Origin: Tissierellaceae bacterium
GTDB lineage: Bacteria > Bacillota > Clostridia > Tissierellales > Tissierellaceae
Length of the DNA stretch: 43,626 nt
Assembly: GCA_023229175.1 (NCBI GenBank)
Contig: JALNZV010000017.1
Coordinates: 1 to 43,626, forward strand
Direction: 5' to 3'
Numbering within the stretch: the stretch's first letter is position 1; each line of letters opens with the position of its first letter. Below, piece by piece: positions 32,827 to 41,948 of this stretch. The position numbers and the translations under genes are program-made. The notes beneath the pieces were generated by a model. That model had not been told where the DNA came from and did no database searches. It saw nothing but the letters and a program-made list of their open reading frames with translations.

Positions 32827-34178
32827 ATGTTTAAAAAGTTGACTAATGTATTTGTAGTGTTAGTTCAAAGATACTTGCCTGATGCATTCCTATTTGCTAT
32901 ATTCCTGACTTTTATTACACTAATATTGGGAGTGTTAATTACTGGACAAGGACCAATAGCCATGATAAACCATTGGGGAAACGGGGCTTGGAGTTTGTTA
33001 GCATTTTCTATGCAAATGGCGCTTGTTTTAGTTACAGGCCATACTTTGGCTAGTTCACCGCCAATTAAAAAGTTTCTAAAATCCCTAGCAGGGATTGCAA
33101 AGACACCGGGACAGGCTATAATGGCAGTTTCATTAGTTTCGGCAATTGGATCTTGGATTAACTGGGGATTTGGACTAGTTATCGGGGCATTATATGCAAG
33201 AGAATTGGCTAAACAAGTGGAGGATGTAGACTATAGACTTTTAATTGCAAGTGCCTATAGTGGTTTTTTAGTATGGCATGGAGGACTTGCGGGATCAGTC
33301 CAGTTGACGTTGGCTACTCCAACAAATGATCTAGCTGCAATGACAGCAGGAGCAGTAACAGAAATTATACCCACATCTCAAACAATCTTTTCACCGTTAA
33401 ATTTAACCATTTCTATTGTACTAATACTGACCCTTCCGCTAATCAACAGAGCAATGCATCCATCCAAAGAATTGACAGTTACAGTGAATAGGGAACTCCT
33501 AAAAGATGCAGAAGAGGCTACTGCAGACATGGATAATAGCTTAACTCCAGCAGATAAGGTAGAGAATAGTAGGTTAATTACGTATTTAACTGTAGGCATT
33601 TCCTTAATTTATATTGTAAACTATTTTGTCACCAAAGGCTTTGCGCTAAATTTAGACATTGTAAATTTGATATTTTTGACATTTGGGATGTTATTCCACA
33701 GGACTCCTAGGAGATTTATTAGTGCCATAGCAGAAGCCACCAAAGGTGCATCTGGAATAATACTTCAATTTCCATTTTATGCGGGAATTATGGGGATGAT
33801 GACTGGAAAAAGCCCTGAGGGCGTAAATTTAGCAGGTGCAATATCCAACTGGTTTGTCAATACTGCCACTGCCAAGACTTATCCTTTGTTTGCATTCTGG
33901 TCTGCAGGCTAGTAAACTTCTTTGTACCTTCTGGGGGCGGACAGTGGGCAGTGCAAGCTCCTATTATGATGCCTGCAGGTGCAGCTCTGGGAGTGCCTGC
34001 TGCAAAGACAGCTTTGGCAATTGCCTGGGGAGATGCGTGGACAAATATGGTTCAGCCATTTTGGGCATTGCCAGCTTTGGGAATTGCAGGGTTAGGGGCA
34101 AGAGATATCATGGGATACAGTTTGATGGTACTCCTATATTCAGGTGTGATTATCTCTATGGCATTTTTACTAATGTAA
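32827..34178 (+). pseudogene. atoE: Short-chain fatty acid transporter (AtoE family), frameshifted
   Basis: The first frame (32827-33912, 361 codons) encodes a carrier of the AtoE/ScfA family: PDAFLFAIFLTFITLILGVL, WGFGLVIGALYARELAKQ, WHGGLAGSVQLTLATP, then TYPLFAFWSAG followed by TAG. The overlapping frame goes on without a break as LVNFFVPSGGGQWAVQAPIM and runs to 34178, the normal C-terminal end of this family. The two pieces join if one base is restored at about 33908. The joined length is about 450 residues, as expected. GGC-TAG is not a slippery site, so a one-base deletion (or sequencing error) is the likely cause. The family takes up acetoacetate, butyrate or other short fatty acids. 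The start has an AAGGAGGAGG site. Confidence 0.85.
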
Positions 34179-34216
34179 AATAAGTAGGAGGTTGTATTCT
34201 AAAATTTTTTAAAATT

Positions 34217-34254
34217 AGTCTTGACAAGACTCTTTTCCTGTGCTAAGTTATAAT
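34217..34254 (+). promoter_or_regulatory. Promoter region with palindrome upstream of the T-box
   Basis: AGTCTTG-A-CAAGACT (34217-34231) is a perfect 15-base palindrome with a TTGACA in its centre. TATAAT follows at 34249-34254, but the 22-base spacer from that TTGACA is longer than usual. The palindrome may be an operator. Confidence 0.45.
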
Positions 34255-34287
34255 ACAATATATTTAAAATAATACTTTTAAAACTTT

Positions 34288-34548
34288 TTAGGGAGAAGAG
34301 TAATGTTGTAAAATCTATTTAGAGAGTCTTCGCTTGGTGAAAGAAGATTAGATGAAGCAGCGTGAACATGGCCTCCTTTTAGGAATAGTCGAGGTGAAAA
34401 CTTAGACTGTTACAGGTTCGCCTGTTATAGCGATAGAGTATGTTGGTACTCGATGAGGTCATTATTGCGAAGTAATGACGAATAAAGGTGGTAACATGGA
34501 ATTTAACTTTCATCCTTTCTATACAGAGAGGGTGGAAGTTTTTTTATT
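34288..34548 (+). ncRNA. T-box leader, methionine type
   Basis: The T-box core AGGTGGTAAC (34486-34495) lies just before a terminator. TGGT (34489-34492) can pair with the tRNA ACCA end. The AG-rich stem I opening (AGAGAGTCTTCGCTTGGTGA at 34321-34340) and its later strand are present. In GTGAACATGGCC the ATG at 34368-34370 is placed as the specifier codon, matching tRNA-Met. This fits the downstream metY and metA genes. The competing terminator runs from 34505 to 34540 and is followed by T's. Uncharged tRNA-Met would prevent termination. Confidence 0.88.
34505..34547 (+). terminator. T-box-controlled terminator
   Basis: AACTTTCATCCTTTCT (34505-34520) pairs with AGAGAGGGTGGAAGTT (34525-34540) with wobble pairs and a short loop, followed by a T run. 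Confidence 0.8.
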
Positions 34549-34571
34549 TCAAATTTTAAGGAGGAGAAACA

Positions 34572-35846
34572 ATGAAAAAATATTCAATTGAAACATCATG
34601 TGTACAGTCAGGTTATGAGGCAAAAAATGGAGAACCTAGAATTCTTCCCATAGTTCAATCCACTACTTATAAATACGATACGGCAGATGAAGTGGCAGCG
34701 CTATTTGATTTGGCTGCGGAAGGTCATATGTATTCTCGAATCTCCAATCCAACAGTGGCGGCCTTTGAAAAAAAGATAGCTGAACTGGAAGGTGGAGTCG
34801 GTGCCTTGGGTACGGCCTCAGGTCAATCGGCAACATTTTTAGCTATACTGACTATCTGTAATGTAGGGGAACATATTGTGGCTATGAACAATTTATACGG
34901 TGGGACTTATACCCTGTTTTCTTCTACCCTAAAGAAATTGGGAATTGAAGTGACCTTTGTAGACTACAATGCAACAGATGAGGTAATAGAATCTAAGATT
35001 AAAGAAAATACAAAGTTAATATTTGGTGAAACTTTAGGCAATCCGGGGGTAGAACTACTGGATATTGAGAGAATAGCAAATATAGCCCATAGAAATGATA
35101 TACCTCTTGTAATTGATAACACCTTTGCAACGCCTTATTTATGCAGGCCTTTCGAATATGGAGCTGACATAATAATCCATTCCACTACGAAATTTTTAGA
35201 CGGCCATGCTACAAGTGTGGGGGGGATAATAGTAGATGGAGGTAAATTCAATTGGGAAAGTGGCAAGTTCTATCATCTAGTAGACAAGGACCCTAGTTAT
35301 CATGGTCTCAGCTATACGGAGACATTTAAGGAAAAGGCATATATCACCAAAGCAAGGGTGGCATTTCTCAGGGATTTAGGTGCTGTAATGACACCTTTCA
35401 ATGCATTTTTAACTAATCTGGGAACTGAAACCTTAGCCCTCAGGATGGATAGACATTCTGAAAATGCATTAAAGATTGCAGAGTTTCTAGAGAATCATCC
35501 AAAGGTTGAATGGGTAAACTACCCACTTCTAAAATCTTCCCCTAGCTATGAATTAGCAAAGAAATATCTGCCCAAGGGTGGAAGTGGAATTATTTCCTTT
35601 GGAGTGAAGGGTGGAGTAGATGAAGGAAAAAAATTCATAGACAATGTGGAGTTAGCGTCCTTGGTAGTTCACGTAGGAGACATTAGGACTCATGTACTCC
35701 ATCCAGCCAGTATGACTCATAGGCAATTGTCGGAGGAACAAAAAAGGGATGCGGGAATTAAGGAAAATATGATTAGGCTTTCAGTAGGTATAGAAAATGC
35801 AAACGAGATTATTGAAGATTTAGAGAGGGCCTTGGAGGTGATATAG
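34572..35846 (+). CDS. metY: O-acetylhomoserine sulfhydrylase
   Basis: A 424-residue PLP enzyme of the Cys/Met metabolism family. Marks are SRISNPTVAAFEKKIAELEG, ASGQSATFLAILTI, IDNTFATPYLCRPFEYGADI, and the PLP Lys in HSTTKFLDGHATSVGG (about residue 206). The length fits MetY rather than shorter MetB/MetC. It makes homocysteine from O-acetylhomoserine and sulfide. It stands behind a Met T-box and directly before metA (stop and start adjoin), so the two make one methionine operon. The start follows AAGGAGGAG. Confidence 0.93.
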   Translation: MKKYSIETSCVQSGYEAKNGEPRILPIVQSTTYKYDTADEVAALFDLAAEGHMYSRISNPTVAAFEKKIAELEGGVGALGTASGQSATFLAILTICNVGEHIVAMNNLYGGTYTLFSSTLKKLGIEVTFVDYNATDEVIESKIKENTKLIFGETLGNPGVELLDIERIANIAHRNDIPLVIDNTFATPYLCRPFEYGADIIIHSTTKFLDGHATSVGGIIVDGGKFNWESGKFYHLVDKDPSYHGLSYTETFKEKAYITKARVAFLRDLGAVMTPFNAFLTNLGTETLALRMDRHSENALKIAEFLENHPKVEWVNYPLLKSSPSYELAKKYLPKGGSGIISFGVKGGVDEGKKFIDNVELASLVVHVGDIRTHVLHPASMTHRQLSEEQKRDAGIKENMIRLSVGIENANEIIEDLERALEVI

Positions 35847-36773
35847 ATGCCAGTCATAGTACCAAAGGATCTTCCAGCAGGAAAGATTCTAAAGCAGGAA
35901 AATATATTTATTATGAATTATTTAAGAGCGACTACCCAAGATATTAGGCCATTGAAAATAGGGATATTGAATTTAATGCCGAAAAAGATAGAGACGGAAA
36001 TTCAATTCCTAAGGCTTCTTTCCAACAGCCCCCTGCAAATAGATATTAGTTTAATAAGGACTGCATCTCACGAATCAAAAAATACTAGTATTGAATATCT
36101 GGAGAAGTTCTATAAGACTTTTGATGAAATCAAGGATGAAAAATTTGATGGCATGATTGTTACAGGGGCACCTGTAGAGCTTATTCCCTATGAAGATGTG
36201 AACTACTGGAAAGAGTTGGAGGGGATACTGGACTATATAAGAAAAAATGTTCACTCTACGATTTTTATTTGCTGGGCATCTCAGGCTGCACTGTATTACT
36301 ACTATGGAATAGAAAAACACGAAAGCCGCAAAAAGATTTTTGGGGTATACGATTTTGAGGTCTTAGAAGATAGTTTGCTCACCAAGGGTTTTGACGATGT
36401 ATTCAAAATGCCCCAATCAAGGCATACCTATATAAAAGAAAAGGATGTAAGAAAAATAGATGACCTAAAGATAATTGCCAGTAGACCCGACACAGGTATT
36501 AATTTGGCAACGACTCACGACAATAGGCTTATATTCATAGCAGGTCATGGAGAATACGACAAATATACGCTTTTTGACGAGTATAATAGGGATTTAAATA
36601 GGGGACTGGACATACAAAAGCCCATTAATTACTTTAAAAATGACAATGTGGAAGAGGGTATCATAGTAAACTGGAGGTCCTATTCAAACTTATTATTTGC
36701 AAACTGGCTTAATTACTGTGTTTACCAGGATACACCTTATGAAATACACGATATATTGGAAAAGGTCATATAA
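35847..36773 (+). CDS. metA: Homoserine O-acetyltransferase (MetA family)
   Basis: A 308-residue enzyme of the MetA/HTS family. The catalytic Cys is in FICWASQAALYYYYG (Cys142), followed by His234 and Glu236 in IAGHGEYD. In TGAPVELIPYEDVNYW, Glu111 is the residue that in this family marks acetyl-CoA users; Gly111 marks succinyl-CoA users. This fits the MetY next to it, which needs O-acetylhomoserine. It starts at the base after the metY stop. Confidence 0.92.
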   Translation: MPVIVPKDLPAGKILKQENIFIMNYLRATTQDIRPLKIGILNLMPKKIETEIQFLRLLSNSPLQIDISLIRTASHESKNTSIEYLEKFYKTFDEIKDEKFDGMIVTGAPVELIPYEDVNYWKELEGILDYIRKNVHSTIFICWASQAALYYYYGIEKHESRKKIFGVYDFEVLEDSLLTKGFDDVFKMPQSRHTYIKEKDVRKIDDLKIIASRPDTGINLATTHDNRLIFIAGHGEYDKYTLFDEYNRDLNRGLDIQKPINYFKNDNVEEGIIVNWRSYSNLLFANWLNYCVYQDTPYEIHDILEKVI

Positions 36774-36839
36774 AATATTACAATTTACTTTTATTTGCCC
36801 CTAGGATATAATTACATTTAATAATAGGGGGTGTAACAG

Positions 36840-37757
36840 GTGAAAAAGGTTACAGGAGAGAAGGTAATATACAAATTTTCCAATGAGATGGAACCGGTAG
36901 TTACGGTGGTCCAAGGTGAGATAGTTGAGGTCCATACAAATGACTGTTTTTTTCAACAAATTTACGACGAAAGCCAGATATTAGAGAGCATTGACTACGA
37001 CTTACTAAACCCTGCTACAGGGCCAATATACGTGGAAGGTGCAGAGCCAGGGGATTTGTTAAAGGTAAAGGTTTTGGATATAGAAGTAGATTCAAAGAGT
37101 GTAGCGGCAGTTGTGGCAGGAGAAGGAGTATTGGGGGAACAGGTGAAAAATCCAAAGGTACGTATAATTAATATTGTAGATGGATTTGCAATTTACGACA
37201 AACACATTAAAATCCCCATCGACCCAATGATTGGAGTAATTGGAGTAGCTCCAGCAGAGGAAGATGGGGAATGGGCTACTAACAGTCCATGGAAGCACGG
37301 CGGCAATATGGATACTACAGACATAAGGACCGGATCCACATTATACTTTTCAGTAAATCAAAAAGGTGCTTTACTGGCTTTAGGAGATTGTCATGCTGCT
37401 ATGGGAGATGGAGAAATGTGTTTTACTGGTTTAGAAGTTCCTGCAAAAGTGCTATTAAAGCTGGAGGTAATAAAGAGCAAGTCCATAAAGTGGCCAATTG
37501 TGGAGACAAAGGATCATACCATGATTATTGCCTCTGGGGATTCAATAGATGAGGCAATCTACGAGGCATCAAATCAAGCCATTGGACATATGAGAGATAG
37601 TTTGGATATACAATGGGAAGATGCATATATTCTGGGAAGTTTAGTAGTGGATTTAAAGGTATCTCAAGTAGTTGATCCAAAGGTAACGGTCAGAGCAGCC
37701 ATACCAAAGAATATCGTATCTACAAAACAAATAATTGAATCTATTGTAGGGCAATAG
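36840..37757 (+). CDS. Acetamidase/formamidase family protein
   Basis: A 305-residue FmdA/AmdA-family hydrolase. Marks are EVHTNDCFFQQIYDES, NPATGPIYVEGAEPGDLLKV, PMIGVIGVAPAEEDGEWAT, and GDCHAAMGDGEMCFTGLEVP. It splits formamide, acetamide or related short amides to ammonia and an acid; the substrate is not settled. The GTG at 36840 follows AATAGGGGG. A strong two-way hairpin follows. Together with two amidohydrolases in this window it may belong to amide or peptide-derived nitrogen use. Confidence 0.9.
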   Translation: MKKVTGEKVIYKFSNEMEPVVTVVQGEIVEVHTNDCFFQQIYDESQILESIDYDLLNPATGPIYVEGAEPGDLLKVKVLDIEVDSKSVAAVVAGEGVLGEQVKNPKVRIINIVDGFAIYDKHIKIPIDPMIGVIGVAPAEEDGEWATNSPWKHGGNMDTTDIRTGSTLYFSVNQKGALLALGDCHAAMGDGEMCFTGLEVPAKVLLKLEVIKSKSIKWPIVETKDHTMIIASGDSIDEAIYEASNQAIGHMRDSLDIQWEDAYILGSLVVDLKVSQVVDPKVTVRAAIPKNIVSTKQIIESIVGQ

Positions 37758-37770
37758 ATAACAAGCAACT

Positions 37771-37828
37771 AAACAGGATGTTAAACGGGATAGAAATCTA
37801 TAGATTATCCCATTTAACATCCTGTTTT
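37771..37828. terminator. Bidirectional terminator between amidase and sigma-54 activator
   Basis: AAACAGGATGTTAAACGGGA (from 37771, with TA after it) pairs with TATCCCATTTAACATCCTGT (from 37806, with TT after it), a stem of about 22 bases with one mismatch. A and T runs on the outer sides serve both strands. Confidence 0.85.
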
Positions 37829-37829
37829 C

Positions 37830-39899
37830 TTAATTATAGTATTTTAAAAAAGATTTTCCCTTATCTGTAATATAACTTCCCCTTCTACCAGTTTCTACTT
37901 CTATAAAGTCTAAATCCCTTAAAATAGAGAGGACATTTTTTAAATGATTTTCCCTTATATAGTGGCTTCTTCTGTTTAAGGTTTCTAAAAGGTGTTTTCT
38001 GCCTGCCGTTTTATCGATCATATTTAAATGCTCTATAACTCCTAAAATGGCAATGGTATTTTCCAGGCTGGTTGTTTCTTCCAATATAGCAATTTCTTGC
38101 TCATAGGGGGACGAGGTCGTCTTCCCAGGGGCTAACTCACTGCCTACGTTTAGATTATTCTTTATGTATTCGGGAAGTGAGCATGAACCAATTGTTTTAT
38201 TGTCGCTAAAGGTATATAAATAGGTGACAACATTTTCAAGCTCTCTGATGTTTCCAGGCCAACTGTAGCTAATTAGCCTGTTTAGGCAATCTTCGGATAG
38301 TTTATCTGCTTCACCTGAGAAATATCCTATGAGAAGTGGTATATCTTCGACCCGATTTCTCAAGGGTGGGATATCAATGGGAAAAGCATTTAATCTATAA
38401 AATAAATCCTTCCTAAACAAGCCCTTTTCCATCATATCCGTCAGGTCCTTGTTAGTTGCCGAAATAATTCTCACATCTACATTAATCATTTTATCAGAGC
38501 CTATGGGCATTACCTGCCTCTCCTGAAGTACCCTTACGAGTTTGGACTGGAGATGGTGGGGCATATCTCCTATTTCATCGAGAAATATGGTCCCATGATT
38601 GGCGATTTCAAAAAGCCCTTTTTTTCCACCCTTTAATGCCCCTGTAAATGAGCCGCTTACATAACCAAAGAGTTCACTTTCCAGCAGGCTTTCAGGCATT
38701 GCTGCACAGTTTACAGCTACAAAGGGCTGATTGCTCCTGGGCGAAGAGTTGTGTATTGCCTGTGCAAATACTTCTTTGCCAGTCCCTGTTTCCCCTGTTA
38801 TCAATATGCTTATATCTGTTATAGATGCCTTTTTACTCATTTCGATAAGGTTATACATTTGAGGCGACTGAGTGACTATATTTTCAAAGTTGTACTTTGC
38901 AATATGGCCCTTTAGTCTAAGTTTATTAGATATATTTTGTTCCAGTTTCTTAATATAGGTTACTTCCTGAAATGTAAAATGCATATTATATTCGTTGTTA
39001 AAATGGGAAATATTTTTTTTCTCATAAGTAATATGCCTATTGTTAAAGGAGATTAAACCATCTTGGGAATTGCCTTCTTGATGGTCCTTTAAGTTAATTT
39101 CGTCAATTGTTTCGCTAATATTATACCCGACTATGTCTTTTTTTATGTCGAAGATTTCCCTGAACTTTATGTTGTAAATCAGGATTTCACCATCCTTGGA
39201 GGTAAGTAATATACCGTCGTTAGACAAGTCCAATAGGTGGTCTAATATTTCTGTTCTAGTAAGTAATTTGTTGTAATTTTCTTCTATGCCTATATTGGTG
39301 CTAAAGATTTTCTGATAGTAGTTGTAGAGGTTTACGTGAATGGCCCTGTCGTTAATGTTTAAAATATTGATTATTAGAAGTATTGTACTGATATCCAATA
39401 CCCTGTGACCAACATCAAAAAACGTCTTAATATACGGCGGTATCATTTCAGGTTCAGAGGGAGATACTGCAATTTTTATATGATTATAGTCTTTTCCAAA
39501 TTCAAAGGGTATTAGATTAAGATGTTTGACTCCAATATCGTATAGAGAAGATACGGAGTTTAGCACGGTTTCAATATCATCGTTGACTACTAAGACATCA
39601 GTATTTTCAGGGATTTTAAAGAGTTGCCTTACATTGCTCTTTAAAAAGGTCCTTTGGGCTACGATTATATTTTTTGGATCTTTGACATAGTTTCTAATTT
39701 TAAATGCTCTACTACTTGCCATTGCCAGCACAAGGTCTTCTTCTATAAGTATGCTGTCATTGAGATCGTCAATATAATAGTTTTTTATGGCCACTTGATC
39801 CCCAAAGATTTCCTCTAGGTTCTCCCTCAATATATGTCCAACGGAATTAGGTTGGTTGCTCTTCATTAAGTTGTCTGTAACTATGGCAATTGATTTCAT
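37830..39899 (-). CDS. Sigma-54-dependent activator with PrpR-like sensor and winged C-terminus
   Basis: A 689-residue enhancer-binding protein. Residues 1-190 form a two-lobed sensor-like region (SIAIVTDNLMKS, DLVLAMASSRAFKIRNYV, DVLVVNDDIETVLNSVSSLY), similar in layout to PrpR_N. Residues 215-330 look like a PAS domain. The AAA+ module has Walker A GETGTGKE (about 370), the sigma-54 contact loop GSFTGALKGGKKG (GAFTGA becomes GSFTGA), Walker B GTIFLDEIGDMP, and RIISATNKDL. The C-terminus has no Fis-type helix-turn-helix; instead a winged-helix-like stretch (HLLETLNRRSHYIRENHLKN, then VETGRRGSYITDKG) ends it. The ATG at 39899 follows AGGAG; the longer GTG start is less well placed. It faces a sigma-54 promoter of a peptide operon and probably controls it. 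Confidence 0.92.
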   Translation of the reverse strand: MKSIAIVTDNLMKSNQPNSVGHILRENLEEIFGDQVAIKNYYIDDLNDSILIEEDLVLAMASSRAFKIRNYVKDPKNIIVAQRTFLKSNVRQLFKIPENTDVLVVNDDIETVLNSVSSLYDIGVKHLNLIPFEFGKDYNHIKIAVSPSEPEMIPPYIKTFFDVGHRVLDISTILLIINILNINDRAIHVNLYNYYQKIFSTNIGIEENYNKLLTRTEILDHLLDLSNDGILLTSKDGEILIYNIKFREIFDIKKDIVGYNISETIDEINLKDHQEGNSQDGLISFNNRHITYEKKNISHFNNEYNMHFTFQEVTYIKKLEQNISNKLRLKGHIAKYNFENIVTQSPQMYNLIEMSKKASITDISILITGETGTGKEVFAQAIHNSSPRSNQPFVAVNCAAMPESLLESELFGYVSGSFTGALKGGKKGLFEIANHGTIFLDEIGDMPHHLQSKLVRVLQERQVMPIGSDKMINVDVRIISATNKDLTDMMEKGLFRKDLFYRLNAFPIDIPPLRNRVEDIPLLIGYFSGEADKLSEDCLNRLISYSWPGNIRELENVVTYLYTFSDNKTIGSCSLPEYIKNNLNVGSELAPGKTTSSPYEQEIAILEETTSLENTIAILGVIEHLNMIDKTAGRKHLLETLNRRSHYIRENHLKNVLSILRDLDFIEVETGRRGSYITDKGKSFLKYYN

Positions 39900-39982
39900 A
39901 TTCACCACTCCTATAACCTATTAAAGTAAATATTATCTTATTTCTACATCTTATGCAAGTTATTTTATGTATTACATTAAAG

Positions 39983-39997
39983 TGGCATAGTTCTTGC
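39983..39997 (+). promoter_or_regulatory. Sigma-54 (-24/-12) promoter of peptide operon
   Basis: TGGCATAGTTCTTGC: the GG (39984-39985) and GC (39996-39997) are separated by exactly ten bases, as in the TGGCAC-N5-TTGC consensus. It lies 36 bases before the S9 peptidase start. The divergent sigma-54 activator is 84 bases away on the other side. Confidence 0.88.
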
Positions 39998-40032
39998 TTG
40001 TATATCATGTATAAGCCACAAGGGGTGATAAA

Positions 40033-41946
40033 ATGGATGAAAAAATTGTATGTGATGATTTTCTGAGGAATCGTGCCTTAACTAATTTAAGGTTAAATAA
40101 TAAAAAGACAAGAGCCGCATATTTTATAAATACGCCTGATATTAAAACTGATAAATACAAAAAAAACATCGAGGTATTGGAGCTAGATAGTTACAAGATA
40201 TGGTCCTTAGAATTAAATCTAGAGGCAGATGATTTTAATTTCTTCGGCGACGATTTATATATTTTGAAATATATAGATGAAACCTCTTCGATTTATAAGT
40301 ATGAGTTTGAAAGGGGGGACCTAAGGCTATATTGCCAGCTTCCATACAAAGTGTTGGAATATCATGTGAACTTATACAATGTATATTTTACAACTAGAAT
40401 CGATGAAGAAAGATTCACTGGTTCAATGGTTTGTAGTTCCATGGTTCCTTTCTATCAAGAAAACTTAGGTTATTCATCCCATAGCAAGAATGCCTTATAT
40501 AAATATAATATCGAGTCAAAAGAATTAAACAGGCTTAGTGCTTTAAATTTTCATATAGATGATATAGTATTTGACATGGATAACAATACAATTGTATTTA
40601 CAGCATTCAATATCCACAATATAAAACCTATATCATCTGATGTGTATACTTATGATTTGGAAAGTAGAATTATAAAAAAATGGACAAATGGGGTATATAG
40701 AATTAGTTATATTGACGTATTATTTCCCCAAAAAATTGTTTTTATGGGAATAGATATATATGAAAAGAACAGAAATGACAATCAGAATGTTTACGTTATA
40801 GATATGATAGATGGGAGTTGTCAGCTGCTAAGGGAACCCTTTGACAGGAGCAATGAGTTTCCAGGGATTACCACAGATAGCAGGTTGACTAAGTCAAAAC
40901 CAGTAGAAGTAAATAAAAATGAGTTTTATTTTTTAGTATCCGATAGGTATGGAGAAACCTTAAATAAAATCGATGTATTAGGAAATTTAGTCACATATAA
41001 TGTGGGACTTAAGGTAATTGACGACTACAAGGTCTTAAAAGACGAAGTTTTGTTAATAGGGTTAAAAGAGGAAGGGCTCCACGAATTGTATTTGTATAGT
41101 GGAGCGGGATTAAGACAGCTTACGGAATACAATGATTGGATACTAAGGGATAGAAAAATGTGTGTACCTGAACATATTAAAATTGCTGTCAAGGGAGTCG
41201 AAATCGACGGTTGGGTTATTTCCCCCTTAAACCTTAATCCACAGAAGAGATACCCTGGGGTCTTAATAATACATGGAGGCCCCAAATCCTCCTTCACCAG
41301 TGTTTACGATCACACCATGCAGTTATTGGCAGCTAATGGTTATTTCGTGTTTTATGCCAATCCTCAGGGAAGCGATGGGCGCGGGGATAAGTTTCTGGAT
41401 ATTAGGGGTAACTTCGGTTCCATAGCATATAAGCAGCTTATGTATTTTGCAGACAGAGTATTAGAAGAATACCCACAAATAGACGAAAACTTATTGGGGG
41501 TCATGGGGCACTCCTACGGTGGATATTTGACTAATTATATAATTACAAGGACCAATAGATTTAAGGCAGCTGTATCTGAAAGTAGTATAAGTAATTTAGT
41601 GACTGCATTTACATCTTCAGATATAGGATATCAATATATATTCGAATATATGGGCAATAAAACGCCTTGGTCGGATTTAAAGTCCTATATTGAATCCTCA
41701 CCTATCACACAGTCCAGCAACGTATCAACACCAACATTGTTTATACATGGCACTGATGACGGGAGATGTAATTATACGGAATCCTTAAATATGTATGGTG
41801 CATTGAATTATCATGGTATAAAAACTAAATTGTGTCTTATAAAGGGAGAGGGACATAATATAGCAGGCAAAGGGAAACCAAGGGGGAGAAAATACAGATA
41901 TATGGAAATACTAAAGTGGTTTAATGAAATAATGAATGGAGAATAA
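40033..41946 (+). CDS. S9-family peptidase (prolyl oligopeptidase/acylaminoacyl peptidase)
   Basis: A 637-residue protein. Residues 1-370 are a beta-propeller-like N-terminal domain. Residues 375-637 are the alpha/beta hydrolase: PGVLIIHGGPKSSFTSVYDH, the nucleophile motif GVMGHSYGGYLTNYI (Ser about 493), the Asp in LFIHGTDDGRCNY (about 574), and His in KGEGHNIAG (about 606). It cuts peptide bonds in short peptides in the cytoplasm, as it has no signal peptide. It is the first gene after the sigma-54 promoter and lies two bases before the M20 gene. ATG follows GGGGTGA. Confidence 0.92.
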   Translation: MDEKIVCDDFLRNRALTNLRLNNKKTRAAYFINTPDIKTDKYKKNIEVLELDSYKIWSLELNLEADDFNFFGDDLYILKYIDETSSIYKYEFERGDLRLYCQLPYKVLEYHVNLYNVYFTTRIDEERFTGSMVCSSMVPFYQENLGYSSHSKNALYKYNIESKELNRLSALNFHIDDIVFDMDNNTIVFTAFNIHNIKPISSDVYTYDLESRIIKKWTNGVYRISYIDVLFPQKIVFMGIDIYEKNRNDNQNVYVIDMIDGSCQLLREPFDRSNEFPGITTDSRLTKSKPVEVNKNEFYFLVSDRYGETLNKIDVLGNLVTYNVGLKVIDDYKVLKDEVLLIGLKEEGLHELYLYSGAGLRQLTEYNDWILRDRKMCVPEHIKIAVKGVEIDGWVISPLNLNPQKRYPGVLIIHGGPKSSFTSVYDHTMQLLAANGYFVFYANPQGSDGRGDKFLDIRGNFGSIAYKQLMYFADRVLEEYPQIDENLLGVMGHSYGGYLTNYIITRTNRFKAAVSESSISNLVTAFTSSDIGYQYIFEYMGNKTPWSDLKSYIESSPITQSSNVSTPTLFIHGTDDGRCNYTESLNMYGALNYHGIKTKLCLIKGEGHNIAGKGKPRGRKYRYMEILKWFNEIMNGE

Positions 41947-41948
41947 AT

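Noticed and set aside
33907..33912. Programmed ribosomal frameshift as the explanation for the AtoE break
   Set aside because: GGC-TAG lacks a slippery heptamer and no downstream structure is evident; a plain one-base deletion is simpler.
33836..34183. A 115-codon open frame overlapping the end of the fatty acid transporter
   Set aside because: It is in the third frame. The true continuation is the frame from 33909 that matches the family.
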